Shown: positions 25,852 to 33,832, counted from the first letter of the stretch. The stretch is DNA of 64,000 nt from Actinomycetota bacterium (GCA_019347575.1 JAHWKY010000010.1:79239-143238); one strand, 5' to 3'. The notes: generated by a model from the sequence alone, not told the origin. Translations and numbers: made by a program.

Positions 25852-26052
25852 ATGCGACTGCGCTCGAAGAGGTCCATCACCGCTGCGCTGCTTGCAGGCG
25901 CGCTCGCGGTCACCGGCGCCGCTTGCGACGACGACGATGACACCGTGGAGGATGTCGATGTGACCGAAGGGGTGACCACGACCGGCGGTGACGACGCCAC
26001 CACGACCACGGGCACTGAGGTGCCCACGGTGGGCGAGACGCCGACCAGCTGA
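25852..26052 (+). CDS. Small acidic lipoprotein
   Basis: 66 residues. It has a signal peptide with lipobox TGAAC, then a short acidic and Thr-rich mature part (CDDDDDTVEDVDVTEGVTTT). The ribosome site GGAAGGG lies about 11 nt before the ATG and an intrinsic terminator follows, so it is a monocistronic expressed gene. The mature peptide would be only about 45 residues, anchored on the outer face of the membrane. No family recognised; low-complexity acidic linkers of this kind bind divalent cations non-specifically at most. Confidence 0.75.
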   Translation: MRLRSKRSITAALLAGALAVTGAACDDDDDTVEDVDVTEGVTTTGGDDATTTTGTEVPTVGETPTS

Positions 26053-26068
26053 CCTACCCAGCACGAGC

Positions 26069-26105
26069 GAGGGACCCCGCTCTTTCAGGAGCGGGGTCCC
26101 TCTGT
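26069..26105 (+). terminator. Intrinsic terminator
   Basis: GAGGGACCCCGCTC and GAGCGGGGTCCCTC form a perfect 14-bp stem around TTTCAG, followed by TGTTG. It lies 17 nt after the small lipoprotein stop and also faces the end of the minus-strand gene at 26126. Confidence 0.92.
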
Positions 26106-26125
26106 TGCGCCTCCCCGCGGGCGGG

Positions 26126-26494
26126 TCACCCCGACCAGCGTGCCGCGTCTTCGGACGTCTCGATCCAAACTCCATGCCAGGATGCGATGCGGCCATCACG
26201 CAGCGCGACGAGCGCCAGTCCGCGTTGCGCGTACGCGCCGGAGTCGGCCTGGAAGCGCACGACCACCTCGACCGCGACCCGATCGCCGTCCCGGACGGCG
26301 ACCTCGATCGACGCACGTTCCCTCCGGCCACCGTACGCGCTGAGGTGGTCGACGATCTCGTTGCTACCTCGGAGGATGGGTCGGTCCACGTTGTCGCGGA
26401 AGGTGGCGTCGTCACAGAAGGCCTCCGCGGCCTCGAACGACTCGCCTTCGAAGCCGCGCCGCACGAGTTCGAGCAGGTCGTCGAGGTCGGCCAT
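26126..26494 (-). CDS. SnoaL/NTF2-like protein
   Basis: 122 residues from ATG 26494. The sequence MADLDDLLELVRRGFEGESF, FCDDATFRDN, VRDGDRVAVEVVVRFQAD and LRDGRIASWHGVWIE follows the cone-shaped SnoaL/NTF2 fold: an early helix pair, then a curved sheet with the RIxxWHxxW end. Such proteins are small isomerases, hydrolases or ligand binders; nothing here shows which. It diverges from the GNAT gene with a 143-bp gap. Its family is unrelated in detail to the larger NTF2-like paralogs at 42876 and 49201. Confidence 0.75.
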   Translation of the reverse strand: MADLDDLLELVRRGFEGESFEAAEAFCDDATFRDNVDRPILRGSNEIVDHLSAYGGRRERASIEVAVRDGDRVAVEVVVRFQADSGAYAQRGLALVALRDGRIASWHGVWIETSEDAARWSG

Positions 26495-26637
26495 GCCGGA
26501 GCCTACGTCGGCAGTGCGGTCCACGGCGTCGTGGCCGCGGGCGGCACCGGGCAGGGTGGGCGGCACCCCAGGGGGAGCGTCCACCGGGTCCCGTACGCTG
26601 GCTGCTCGCGACGCGACGCTCAGACGGTGATGGGCCG

Positions 26638-27276
26638 ATGCCCGAGCTCGAGACCCACGTGGTGCTGCGCGACGGCACCCGCGCACTCGTGCGTCCGATC
26701 CACCCTGACGACAAGGATCGCCTCCGTCGTGGCATGGAACTGCTCTCGCCGCGTTCGCGCTACCTGCGCTTCCACGCGGCGATCGATCACCTGACCGAGG
26801 ACCACCTGCGCTACCTCACCGAGGTCGATCGGATCGACCACGCAGCCTGGGTAGCGCTGGACGAGGACCGCCCTGACCACCCCGGGATGGGTGTCGCTCG
26901 CTACGTCCGACTCCACGATGAACCGACCGTCGCCGAGGCCGCGGTCACCGTGGTCGACGAGTACCAGGGCCGGGGACTGGGCACGGTCCTGCTCGGGTTC
27001 CTCGCACGTACCGCCACGAAGCACGGCATCGATGCGTTCCGCAACTACGTGCTCCCTGACAACGAGCCGATGCTCGAGCTTCTCCGCGAACTCGGGGCTG
27101 ACGGGGCGGTCGAGGTCGATGGCGCGCTAGAGGTCGATGTCCCAGTGGTGGCCGACGCCGACGAGCTACCGGACACTCCGGCGGCCCGCGTACTGCGGAG
27201 CGTCGCCACAGGAGGGTTGCGAGTGCTGGTCAGCGCCTGGTTCCCCATCCGCGTCCCGGACAGCGGTGGTGGGTGA
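26638..27276 (+). CDS. GNAT-family N-acetyltransferase
   Basis: 212 residues. VVLRDGTRALVRPIHPDDKD and RYLRFHAAIDHLTEDHLRYL are typical of the Pat/YiiD-like GNATs; EAAVTVVDEYQGRGLGTVLL is the acetyl-CoA loop (Q/RxxGxG/A), and NYVLPDNEPMLELLRELG is the C-terminal motif B. It should acetylate a protein or small amine. The N-terminal RxLRFH feature is shared with the C-terminal domains of Pat-type protein acetyltransferases, but no cyclic-nucleotide or CoA-ligase domain is fused. ATG 26638 is the natural start. Confidence 0.85.
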   Translation: MPELETHVVLRDGTRALVRPIHPDDKDRLRRGMELLSPRSRYLRFHAAIDHLTEDHLRYLTEVDRIDHAAWVALDEDRPDHPGMGVARYVRLHDEPTVAEAAVTVVDEYQGRGLGTVLLGFLARTATKHGIDAFRNYVLPDNEPMLELLRELGADGAVEVDGALEVDVPVVADADELPDTPAARVLRSVATGGLRVLVSAWFPIRVPDSGGG

Positions 27277-27366
27277 CGAGAACGTCCATCAGCCACCCCG
27301 GCGCGACGACGGGCGTGACGGAGGACACCGCGAACGCGCTGCCACAGCGGTGATCGGTCGGGCCGA

Positions 27367-28380
27367 CTACGTGATCGGGAAGGGCAGGTCCAGCCACCAC
27401 GGGCGCTGCGAGAGCTCGATGCGCGTGACCCACTTCACCCACCAGAAGCCCCGGCGTCCCGGAGCGACGAGCCGGACCGGGGCGCCGTGCCCGGCCGAGA
27501 GCTGCTCGCCCGCCAGCCGGGTGGCGAGGAGCAGACCGGAGACGTCTCGGACCGGGAAGCGGCGGCTGTAGCCGGTCGCGGAGATCACCTGCACGGACCG
27601 TGCCGTGCCGAGGTCACCGAGGAGCCGACCGAGACGTATCCCCTCCCAGTCCTGTTCCGCGAACCAGCCACCGGTGCAGTCGAGCGTCGCCGTGATCCGG
27701 TCATCGGCGGCGGCGACCTCTCCGTAGCTCCACGTCTTCGCGGTCCCGTCCGCGGCGACCACGGCGAGTTCCCAGGCGGCGACGTCGAGGTGCTGGACGC
27801 GGTCGTCGAACCACTGCACGACCGGCATCGCGGAGGGATCATGCGAACCTCGGTCGTGCGACCCGGTGGCCCGGCGGTCGCCGCCCGCAAGCGACAGCAG
27901 GCGCCACACGCCCTCGAGCGCGAGGTACAGCAGGCCCGTGGTCCCGACGACGGCGCCCGCTCGCAGCAGGTTGCGCCGGCTGAGGTCACGTCGGCGGGGA
28001 CGCGGTCCGCGCTTCACCACGTGCCAGAGCCCGAACGGCACCGCCGCGACCGCCGCCCCGACGTGGACCTGCATGTCGGTCAGCGGCCCGTAGGAGCGGA
28101 CCACGCCAGCGGTCCTGAGGACACCGCTCACGACGGTGACGACGACCAACACTCCCAGCACGATCGAGGGCCAGGTGGAGGCGGCGGGGCGGCGATCGAT
28201 GCCTCCCGCGGCGATCGCCGACTTCCACGGGGCGAGCACGACGACGCAGAGCCCGAGCACGCCGTGCGCGATCACGACCCACAGCACCCAGCCGGTCCCG
28301 ACCGCGAACGCGGCCACCCCGGTCGCCAGCGCCCCGAGCAGAGCGAGGAGGAGCGCGAGGTTGGTCTGCCGGGTCGCCAT
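27367..28380 (-). CDS. Membrane molybdopterin-dependent oxidoreductase (YedY/sulfite-oxidase-like)
   Basis: 337 residues. The first ~150 have four hydrophobic helices (LALLLALLGALATGVAAFAVG, WVLWVVIAHGVLGLCVVVL, SIVLGVLVVVTVVSGVL, and VHVGAAVAAVPFGLWHVV), with histidines near the ends that could hold haem b. RRDLSRRNLLRAGAVVG then resembles a degenerate twin-arginine/anchor segment. The C-terminal ~180 residues are a molybdopterin-binding domain: ATLDCTGGWFAEQDWEGIRL includes the cysteine that ligates Mo, then SATGYSRRFP and GAPVRLVAPGRRGFWWVKW. Substrate unknown; a membrane reductase of sulfoxide type is plausible. ATG 28380. Confidence 0.8.
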   Translation of the reverse strand: MATRQTNLALLLALLGALATGVAAFAVGTGWVLWVVIAHGVLGLCVVVLAPWKSAIAAGGIDRRPAASTWPSIVLGVLVVVTVVSGVLRTAGVVRSYGPLTDMQVHVGAAVAAVPFGLWHVVKRGPRPRRRDLSRRNLLRAGAVVGTTGLLYLALEGVWRLLSLAGGDRRATGSHDRGSHDPSAMPVVQWFDDRVQHLDVAAWELAVVAADGTAKTWSYGEVAAADDRITATLDCTGGWFAEQDWEGIRLGRLLGDLGTARSVQVISATGYSRRFPVRDVSGLLLATRLAGEQLSAGHGAPVRLVAPGRRGFWWVKWVTRIELSQRPWWLDLPFPIT

Positions 28381-28405
28381 CGCATCCAGCCTACGACCCC
28401 CGCTC

Positions 28406-28445
28406 CGTGGAGACCTGACCTCACCTATGAGCACAGGTCTCCACG
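28406..28445. promoter_or_regulatory. 12-bp inverted repeat upstream of the Mo oxidoreductase
   Basis: CGTGGAGACCTG at 28406-28417 and CAGGTCTCCACG at 28434-28445, perfect, with a 16-nt spacer. It sits 25 nt before the oxidoreductase start and just before the broken YbjN piece. It may be an operator or hairpin, or mark a rearrangement junction. Confidence 0.5.
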
Positions 28446-28449
28446 CAGC

Positions 28450-28616
28450 GATCCTGACTACGGCTCGACGGTCGCCTACGTGCGGCTCCTCGAACGGGAG
28501 GACTTCCCCGTGACCGCGCGCGTGTACGCCGTCGTCGTCGAAGGCGTGCCGAAGTCCCCCGAGCTGCTCGAGCACCTCAACGAGCTCAACGCGGCGATCC
28601 GGAGCGCTCGGTTGTT
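28450..28616 (+). pseudogene. YbjN-like domain fragment
   Basis: The frame reads DPDYGSTVAYVRLLEREDF, then VTARVYAVVVEGVPKSPELL and LEHLNELNAAIRSARLF. The VP-SPELLEHLNELN stretch is characteristic of YbjN/type III secretion chaperone-like proteins of actinobacteria. Neither a proper N-terminus nor the C-terminal half is present: at about 28610 the frame becomes meaningless and a different protein (HtrA-like) continues in another frame. Most likely a truncated remnant left by a deletion. Confidence 0.6.
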
Positions 28617-29219
28617 CTGCTGTGCATCGCCGTCGGTGCCCCGTTCGGTATCTACCGCGAGAGCGTCGCCCTCGTGATCGTGTCGGGCGTGGCACGGACG
28701 CTGCTGCGCTACGGTACGCGACCCATCGAGCGCGCCGTCCAGACCGACGCGGCGATCAACCCCGGGAACTCCGGTGGCCCGGTGCTCGACGCGCGTGGGG
28801 CGGTCCTCGGCGTGAACGTGCAGATCGACGCCCGCGGTACCGGCATCGGGTTCGCGATCCCCGCCGACACGGTCACGTTCGTCGCCCCCCGCCTGATCGC
28901 CGACGGCGAGGTGCGACGCGCCGCCCTCGGGATCGTCGTGCAGCCGCGCACCGTCAGCCTCGAGCGGGCGGAGGTGACCCGGATGGGCGTGGCCCGGGTC
29001 AACGACCCCGGATCGCCTCTGCGCCCCGGTGACGTCATCGTCGCGGTCGACGGAGACCCGATCGATGAGCGCGCCGACCTGTACCGCATCCTGACCCACG
29101 ACCGTGTCGGGCAGCGGCTCGACGTCGAGGTTCTGCGGGACGGTCTGCTCGCACACGTCACGGTCGTGCCGACCGCATGGCGACGGTCGTGCCGACCGCA
29201 TGGCGCGCCTGACCCGTAA
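28602..29219 (+). pseudogene. HtrA-like serine protease, C-terminal part only
   Basis: From about 28611 the frame reads LLCIAVGAPFGIYRES and VSGVARTLLRYGTRP, then the catalytic-serine motif INPGNSGGPVLDARG and GTGIGFAIPADTV. A PDZ domain follows (LGIVVQPRT, SPLRPGDVIVAVDGDPIDE, LYRILTHDRVGQRLDV). The N-terminal barrel with the catalytic His and Asp is missing, so the protein cannot be an active protease even if translated from GTG 28674. The join to the YbjN fragment suggests a deletion that removed the 5' half of one gene and the 3' half of the other. The end carries a short duplicated GTCGTGCCGACCGCATGGCG block (29163-29202). Confidence 0.7.
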
Positions 29220-29270
29220 CGGCGGGAGTCGCCCCGCAGGGCCGCTCCCGGTCCGTGGCGATGTGCGTGC

Positions 29271-29816
29271 TCAGGGGAGGTAGATCTCCGCAAGCTCGCT
29301 GATCTCACCGTCGGCGACTGTCAACTCGTACACGGCGAGGTCACCGTTGTACGCGGAGGCCGTTCCACCGAGGAACGCGCCCCAATCCGCGGCGATGGGC
29401 TGGCACGTGGTGGTGCAGTCGTACAGCGCCAGCGAGGCGTCCGCAGCACGGTCGACCTCCACCCACTTCGTCTCGGCGTTCCGGATGTACACGTCGTTGG
29501 GCATCGAGGGCTCCGACGGCTCGAGGACCCCGTCCTCGTGCGCAGCATCGGCGGCCTCCTCACCGGTCAGGACCTCGACGAGGTCGACCTCGATGCCTCC
29601 GTCGTCGATCACACGCACGTACCCGTGATGGTCGCCGTCAGCGATCGGAGCGGCGGCGTCGCCCGTCGGGTCACCCTCGTCGTCGCCACCCGCGCGGTAG
29701 ACCATCCCCGCCAGGGCGAACGCGATGGCGGCGACGATCGCGACGATGGTCCAGAGCTTGCTCTCGGCCGCGGCCTTGTGGTCGGTCCTGCTGCCGGTCT
29801 CGGTTCCGGTGGTCAT
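29271..29816 (-). CDS. Membrane-anchored protein of unknown function
   Basis: 181 residues from ATG 29816 with GGGAGGAC upstream. A polar N-terminus (MTTGTETGSRTDHKAAAESK) is followed by one hydrophobic helix (WTIVAIVAAIAFALAGMVY) and an acidic extracytoplasmic domain. It has two nearby cysteines (DCTTTC) and a C-terminal strand pattern LAVYELTVADGEISELAEIY, like the end of a nuclear-transport-factor-like or PepSY-like fold. No family is recognised with confidence. The gene is alone on its strand; 29220-29270 holds its 3' flank. Confidence 0.65.
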   Translation of the reverse strand: MTTGTETGSRTDHKAAAESKLWTIVAIVAAIAFALAGMVYRAGGDDEGDPTGDAAAPIADGDHHGYVRVIDDGGIEVDLVEVLTGEEAADAAHEDGVLEPSEPSMPNDVYIRNAETKWVEVDRAADASLALYDCTTTCQPIAADWGAFLGGTASAYNGDLAVYELTVADGEISELAEIYLP

Positions 29817-29999
29817 GCTGATGTCCTCCCTGTGGGTTGGGTTCGGACATCGGACGTCGCGACCTCCGCGGCGGTTGCCAGGGCCGTAGAGGTGCGCGCG
29901 CAGCGACCGAGCCGCAACCGATCGGCGAGCTCCGACGTCGTGGGCGCCACGTCGAGCAGCTCCGTCGTAGGGTTGGACCTCCCGACGGAAGGCGAGCGC

Positions 30000-30395
30000 T
30001 TGGTCCACGTCCTGCAGTCCCGCGTGCTGCTCGCGCCTCGTGACCTCGATGGCTCGATCGACTTCTACGAGGACCGGCTCGGCCTGGTGCGCTACCGCGA
30101 CTGGGGCGAGCGTCCCCACCGGGGCGTTGTGTACTTCCTCGGGGGCGGCTACCTCGAACTGAACGAGGGCGGAGACTCCGTCACCCCGAAGGGTTTCCGG
30201 CTGTGGCTGCAGGTCGGCGACATCCACGCCGCCGCGGACGAGCTGCGCACGAAGGGCGTGGTCTTGGCCTCGGAGCCGAAGCTGGAACCCTGGGGGCTCA
30301 TCGAGTGCACTGTCGTCGACCCCGACGGTGTCGAGCTCGTCCTGGTCGAGACCCCCGTCACCCACCCACTCAGGCGCCGAGAACCCAGCCGCTGA
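30000..30395 (+). CDS. VOC-superfamily (glyoxalase/bleomycin-resistance-like) protein
   Basis: 131 residues from TTG 30000, with GGAAGG 7 nt upstream. VLLAPRDLDGSIDFYEDRLGL and VVYFLGGGYLELNEGG, then QVGDIHAAADELRTKG and VVDPDGVELVLVETP, form the paired beta-alpha-beta-beta-beta modules of VOC proteins; the Glu residues near each strand end could bind metal. Reaction unknown. No ATG or GTG lies at the domain start, so the TTG is preferred, with moderate certainty. The 183-bp upstream region shared with the divergent gene shows no clear promoter. Confidence 0.78.
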   Translation: MVHVLQSRVLLAPRDLDGSIDFYEDRLGLVRYRDWGERPHRGVVYFLGGGYLELNEGGDSVTPKGFRLWLQVGDIHAAADELRTKGVVLASEPKLEPWGLIECTVVDPDGVELVLVETPVTHPLRRREPSR

Positions 30396-30499
30396 CGCGG
30401 AGGCGCGAACACGCGGGATGCCTGATCATGCTCCACGTGGAGGGAACCATCGCGCGCGCCCCGACGTCCGACCGTCCAGGAGCGATGGGAGGCGGCGCG

Positions 30500-31639
30500 A
30501 TGCGACGGTTCGGTGGGATGGCGGCGATGGTGGTGGCGGCGGTGCTCGCTCCAGCCGGAGCAGCGTACGCCTGCGGGTTCCTCGTGGCGGAGAACGGCGC
30601 GATCCGCCTCGAGACGTTCACGGCGGCGTCGATCCTGACCGAGGACGGCGACGCGCACTACGTGACGGCGTTCTCGTTCAGCGGCTCGCCCGACGCGTTC
30701 GGGGCCATCATCCCGCTGCCGGATGTGCCCACCGAGGTGGAGAAGGCACCCGGCTGGTTCCTCCAGCGGCTCGTGCGCGAGACCACGCCGCTGCCGGCGC
30801 CTCGCGAGGAGGCGGGCGCCGCGTTGTCGGCGTCGAGCGACGCCGAGGTCATCGCCGTCTACGAGGTCGACGCCCTCGACATCACGGTGCTGAAGGGCGG
30901 TGGCGGCGACGTCCTGTCCTGGGCCGAGGACAACGGCTTCGACCTCGGAGTGGGCGACGGCGATCCCGACGACCTCTCCGACGCCGTCGCCATGCTCGAC
31001 TTCTACGCCGAGCGCTCGCCGATCTTCGCGGCCATCCGCTTCGACAACGAGCGCGCCGCGGAGCAGCAGCTCGGTGCGGGCGAAGGCATCCCGGTGCAGT
31101 TCTCGTTCACCGACCAGGACCAGGCGTGGATCCCCGTGAAGGTGCTCACCTTCGACAAGCCCGCATCCGATGTCGTCGTCGCCGACCTGTTCCTGATGAC
31201 CCCGGGCACGCCGACGATCCTCGCGGGGCAGGTGCCCGGCACGGCCGTCACGTTCCAGCGCGACTACGGGGCCGACTCGCTGCTCGTCGCTGACCTGACC
31301 AGCGACGACCGCGCCGACTGGGTCCCGACGGAGTTCACGCTGACGCGCATCGACGTGCGCAGCGACGCGCGGCTGCTCGACTGGGACATCGCCGCCCGGG
31401 TCGACGAGCTCCCTGAGCAGGCGTGGGCGTTCGGGGCGGCCTTCGTCGCCGCGCAGAGCGACCAGAGCTACACCGGCAACGCCCCGTTCTCGACCGACCC
31501 GGACATCGTGCGGACCGAGCTGGGTCGTGACCGCGCACCCTGGCTGGCGATCGGGGTCGGGGCCGTCCTGGCCGTGGCCGCCGTCACGCTGCTCGTCCAA
31601 CGCCGACGCACCGCCTCGGATGACCGAACGCCCCGGTAG
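30500..31639 (+). CDS. DUF2330 domain surface protein
   Basis: 379 residues from ATG 30500 (GGGAGG 7 nt upstream; an ATG at 30427 lacks one). A signal peptide (MAAMVVAAVLAPAGAAYACG) ends at ACGF, the usual start of DUF2330 proteins. The lumenal domain contains PDAFGAIIPLPDVPTEVEKA, YEVDALDITVLKG and WIPVKVLTFDKP. A C-terminal hydrophobic helix (WLAIGVGAVLAVAAVTLLV) and basic tail anchor it facing outward. Function of the family is not established. Intact, and codon use is like its neighbours. Confidence 0.82.
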   Translation: MRRFGGMAAMVVAAVLAPAGAAYACGFLVAENGAIRLETFTAASILTEDGDAHYVTAFSFSGSPDAFGAIIPLPDVPTEVEKAPGWFLQRLVRETTPLPAPREEAGAALSASSDAEVIAVYEVDALDITVLKGGGGDVLSWAEDNGFDLGVGDGDPDDLSDAVAMLDFYAERSPIFAAIRFDNERAAEQQLGAGEGIPVQFSFTDQDQAWIPVKVLTFDKPASDVVVADLFLMTPGTPTILAGQVPGTAVTFQRDYGADSLLVADLTSDDRADWVPTEFTLTRIDVRSDARLLDWDIAARVDELPEQAWAFGAAFVAAQSDQSYTGNAPFSTDPDIVRTELGRDRAPWLAIGVGAVLAVAAVTLLVQRRRTASDDRTPR

Positions 31640-31705
31640 ACGCCCGGGGTATGAGCTCGGGACCGGGAGGAACCCGGCGAGGGCACGTACCCACGAGAGC
31701 GGTCG

Positions 31706-32014
31706 TCAGCACCCCGCCGCGGCTGCCAGGACCCCACAGGCTTCAGTGAGCCTGGCGGCCGAGAGGGTGGTCACCCGCTGCCGGAAGACTTCTCTCGGCA
31801 GCGTGTGGATGTTGTCGAAGTTGACGACGCAGTCCGTGGGAACGCCGTCCACGACAGCCGATAGGTCGAGCTCGGAGACGAGTCCCCGCCGCGTGCGGGT
31901 GAGTGCGGCGACCACCACCGATCCGATGCGGGCAGCGACAGGGTCACGGGTGACCACCAGCACGGGACGATCGCCGCCGGGCGTGGCGGCGAACCAGATG
32001 TCACCCCGCTGCAT
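31706..32014 (-). CDS. MazF/PemK-type endoribonuclease toxin
   Basis: 102 residues from ATG 32014. QRGDIWFAATPGGDRPVLVVTRD is the MazF N-terminal motif, with the R of GDRPVLV; VVAALTRTRRGLVSELDL and VVNFDNIHTLPREVF include the conserved Arg/Thr and the (D/N)xxxTLPR segment of the fold. MazF toxins cut mRNA at short motifs. The start overlaps the end of a short antitoxin-like remnant by 14 bp. It follows the dioxygenase operon on the same strand after a 117-bp gap. Confidence 0.85.
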   Translation of the reverse strand: MQRGDIWFAATPGGDRPVLVVTRDPVAARIGSVVVAALTRTRRGLVSELDLSAVVDGVPTDCVVNFDNIHTLPREVFRQRVTTLSAARLTEACGVLAAAAGC

Positions 32015-32090
32015 CAGCCCAGTCCGACCAGTCCTCAGCCGGGCCCCAGTCAGCGATCGCTCCGAACGATCGCTCACCTTCGTCCAGGGG
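32001..32090 (-). pseudogene. Antitoxin C-terminal remnant upstream of mazF-like gene
   Basis: In the frame ending TGA at 32001 one reads LDEGERSFGAIADWG followed by PAEDWSDWADAAG. A Trp/Asp-rich tail of this kind is what MazE-like antitoxins use to block MazF, and the 14-bp overlap with the toxin start is typical. The frame has no ATG, GTG or TTG upstream and no DNA-binding domain before the dioxygenase stop at 32132, so the antitoxin seems truncated. Only the frame and composition support this; no family match could be checked. Confidence 0.5.
32052..32074. promoter_or_regulatory. AGCGATCG-n7-CGATCGCT palindrome before the toxin gene
   Basis: Perfect 8-bp arms with a 7-bp spacer, 38 nt upstream of the toxin ATG, inside the antitoxin-like remnant. 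Toxin-antitoxin modules usually carry autoregulatory palindromes just upstream; this may be the operator or simply coding repeats. Confidence 0.4.
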
Positions 32091-32131
32091 TGGTGACGTC
32101 CGCCTCCGCCGGATGACCGATCCACGCGACG

Positions 32132-32950
32132 TTACGACCTGAGCTTCCCGGCGAGCGGGTTCAGGACGAAGTCGAAGCGTGCGGTCGCGTGCGGCTGGCC
32201 GCGACCGCCTGCCGTCATCTCGGATCGCTCGTCGGGATGCTCGAGCTTGAGGATCAGTTCATCCTTGACCGCATCGATGGTGTCGTCGTCGAGCCAGGCG
32301 TCACCGGGGAGAAAGAGCATGGTCGTCAACGCCTGGTGACCGGGTGCGTCCACCTTGATGTGGATGTGAGCCGGGCGGAAGGCATGCCGTCCCAATCGTT
32401 CGAGGAGACGGCCGACCGGTCCGTCGTTCTTCACTTCGTACGGGGCGGGTATCGGTGTCACGAACTCGTAGCATCCGTCGGCGTCGGCGCGCAGCTTCCC
32501 ACGGAGATCGTGCTCGGGAAGAGCCGGGTTCTGGTGGTCGTACAGCCCGTGATGGTCGGACTGCCACACGTCGATGGTCGCGCCAGGCACAGCCCTCCCC
32601 GAGACGTTCCGCACCTCCCCCGAGAGGACGAGCAACGGGGCATCCTCGACCGAACGGCCGATCCGGTACGGCGGCTCGAGCTCCGGCGAGTCGTCGTCGT
32701 AGAACGGACCCTCGACGTTGGTGGGTGTCCCGTCCTCACCGTGGTGGTCCTTCGCGTCCACGTAGACCGACAGGTGGAGGACGTCTGAGAGCAGGACGAA
32801 CTCGTCAGCTCGGCCGACCTCGGTGAGGAAGGCGAGCATCTGCATCCATTCGTCCGCTGTGACGTCGAGCTCGTCGATCAACCAGCGGACCTGTTCCACG
32901 AGTCTCGCGACCACCTGATCGAGCTTCTCGTTGGTCTCCACCATCGTCAC
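32132..32950 (-). CDS. Intradiol ring-cleavage dioxygenase (hydroxyquinol/catechol 1,2-dioxygenase type)
   Basis: 272 residues. An N-terminal helical dimerisation domain leads to TNVEGPFYDDDSPEL. Fe(III) ligands are visible as Tyr137 (HHGLYDH), Tyr171 (PIPAPYEV), His195 and His197 (FRPAHIHIKV); VPGATIDVWQSD is also conserved. Such enzymes cleave catechols between the hydroxyls. With maleylacetate reductase in the same operon, hydroxyquinol (giving maleylacetate) is the best-fitting substrate, but catechol or a chlorocatechol cannot be excluded. ATG 32950 lies 3 nt after the MoxR gene; this is the last gene of the long operon. Confidence 0.88.
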   Translation of the reverse strand: MTMVETNEKLDQVVARLVEQVRWLIDELDVTADEWMQMLAFLTEVGRADEFVLLSDVLHLSVYVDAKDHHGEDGTPTNVEGPFYDDDSPELEPPYRIGRSVEDAPLLVLSGEVRNVSGRAVPGATIDVWQSDHHGLYDHQNPALPEHDLRGKLRADADGCYEFVTPIPAPYEVKNDGPVGRLLERLGRHAFRPAHIHIKVDAPGHQALTTMLFLPGDAWLDDDTIDAVKDELILKLEHPDERSEMTAGGRGQPHATARFDFVLNPLAGKLRS

Positions 32951-32953
32951 CTC

Positions 32954-33832
32954 CTACGAGTCACCCATCGTCGGGAGCAGGGTTTCGACGGCGCGTTCGA
33001 TGTCGACCTCGTACTTCAGAAGGACGTTGAGCGTGTCCTCCACGAGCTGTCGGTTGAGCTCATCGGCTCCCAGCTGCACCAACGTCCGCGCCCAGTCGAT
33101 GGTCTCCGATATCGCTGGTTTCTTCTTCAGATCCATTGTCCGGAGCCGCGCCACGAGCTGGGTCAGTTGGTCGGCCAGATGTTCGCCGATGTCCGGCACA
33201 CGGACCCGCACGATGTCTCGTTCCCGTGACGGTTGCGGGTAGCCGAGGTGCAGGAACAGGCAGCGTCGCTTGAGCGCCTCGGAGAGGTCCCTCGTGTTGT
33301 TGGAGGTCAGGAGCACGAGCGGGTAGCGGCCCGCCGTCACGGTGCCGAGCTCGGGGATCGAGACCTGGAACTCCGACAGCACCTCCAGCATGAGAGCTTC
33401 GGTCTCCGCCTCGACACGGTCGACCTCGTCGATGAGCAGTACGGCTGTGGCGGTGGAGCGGATGGAACGCAACAACGGCCGTTCCAGCAGGTAACCCTCG
33501 GCGAAGATGTCCTCTTCGACGTCGTCCCAGCTGCGGCCGGATCCCTGGTCGGCCTGGATCCGGAGGAGCTGCTTCTTGTAGTTCCACTCGTAGAGGGCCT
33601 TGGCTTCATCGAGCCCCTCGTAGCACTGGAGCCGTATGAGGTCGGCCGAGAGCAGCCGCGCCAAGGACTTCGCCAACTCCGTCTTGCCGACCCCAGCAGG
33701 GCCCTCGACCAATACCGGCTTCTCGAGCCGGTCAGCCAAGAAGATGGTTCGAGCGATCCGGGCATCGGGGAGGTAGTCGACGGACCGGAGTCCCTCTGCG
33801 ACGTCCTCGGGGCTCGCGAAGCGGTGGGTCAC
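32954..33832 (-). CDS. MoxR-family AAA+ ATPase (CoxD/NorQ-like)
   Basis: 292 residues from GTG 33832 (GAGAGG upstream). Walker A is VEGPAGVGKTELAKSL, Walker B AVLLIDEVDRVEAE, sensor 1 LVLLTSNNTRDL, and the arginine finger region is EALKRRCLFLHLGYP. MoxR ATPases work with a VWA-domain partner to insert metals into, or mature, enzymes such as CO dehydrogenase, NO reductase or methanol dehydrogenase. The matching CoxE-like VWA protein is encoded 13 kb away at 46867. It sits between livM (13-nt gap) and the intradiol dioxygenase (3-nt gap), so a role in maturing the pathway's iron dioxygenases is inferred. Confidence 0.88.
   Translation of the reverse strand: MTHRFASPEDVAEGLRSVDYLPDARIARTIFLADRLEKPVLVEGPAGVGKTELAKSLARLLSADLIRLQCYEGLDEAKALYEWNYKKQLLRIQADQGSGRSWDDVEEDIFAEGYLLERPLLRSIRSTATAVLLIDEVDRVEAETEALMLEVLSEFQVSIPELGTVTAGRYPLVLLTSNNTRDLSEALKRRCLFLHLGYPQPSRERDIVRVRVPDIGEHLADQLTQLVARLRTMDLKKKPAISETIDWARTLVQLGADELNRQLVEDTLNVLLKYEVDIERAVETLLPTMGDS

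Noticed and set aside
27487..28677. 396-codon plus-strand open frame opposite the Mo oxidoreductase
   Set aside because: The first 310 codons are the mirror of the oxidoreductase; only the last ~60 codons are real YbjN-like sequence, reported as a fragment.
30149..31600. 483-codon minus-strand open frame opposite the DUF2330 gene
   Set aside because: Mirror frame; the plus strand shows signal peptide, DUF2330 motifs and a membrane anchor.
32132..32950. Protocatechuate 3,4-dioxygenase subunit
   Set aside because: The single-chain length with an N-terminal helical dimer domain fits catechol/hydroxyquinol 1,2-dioxygenases, and no second subunit is present.
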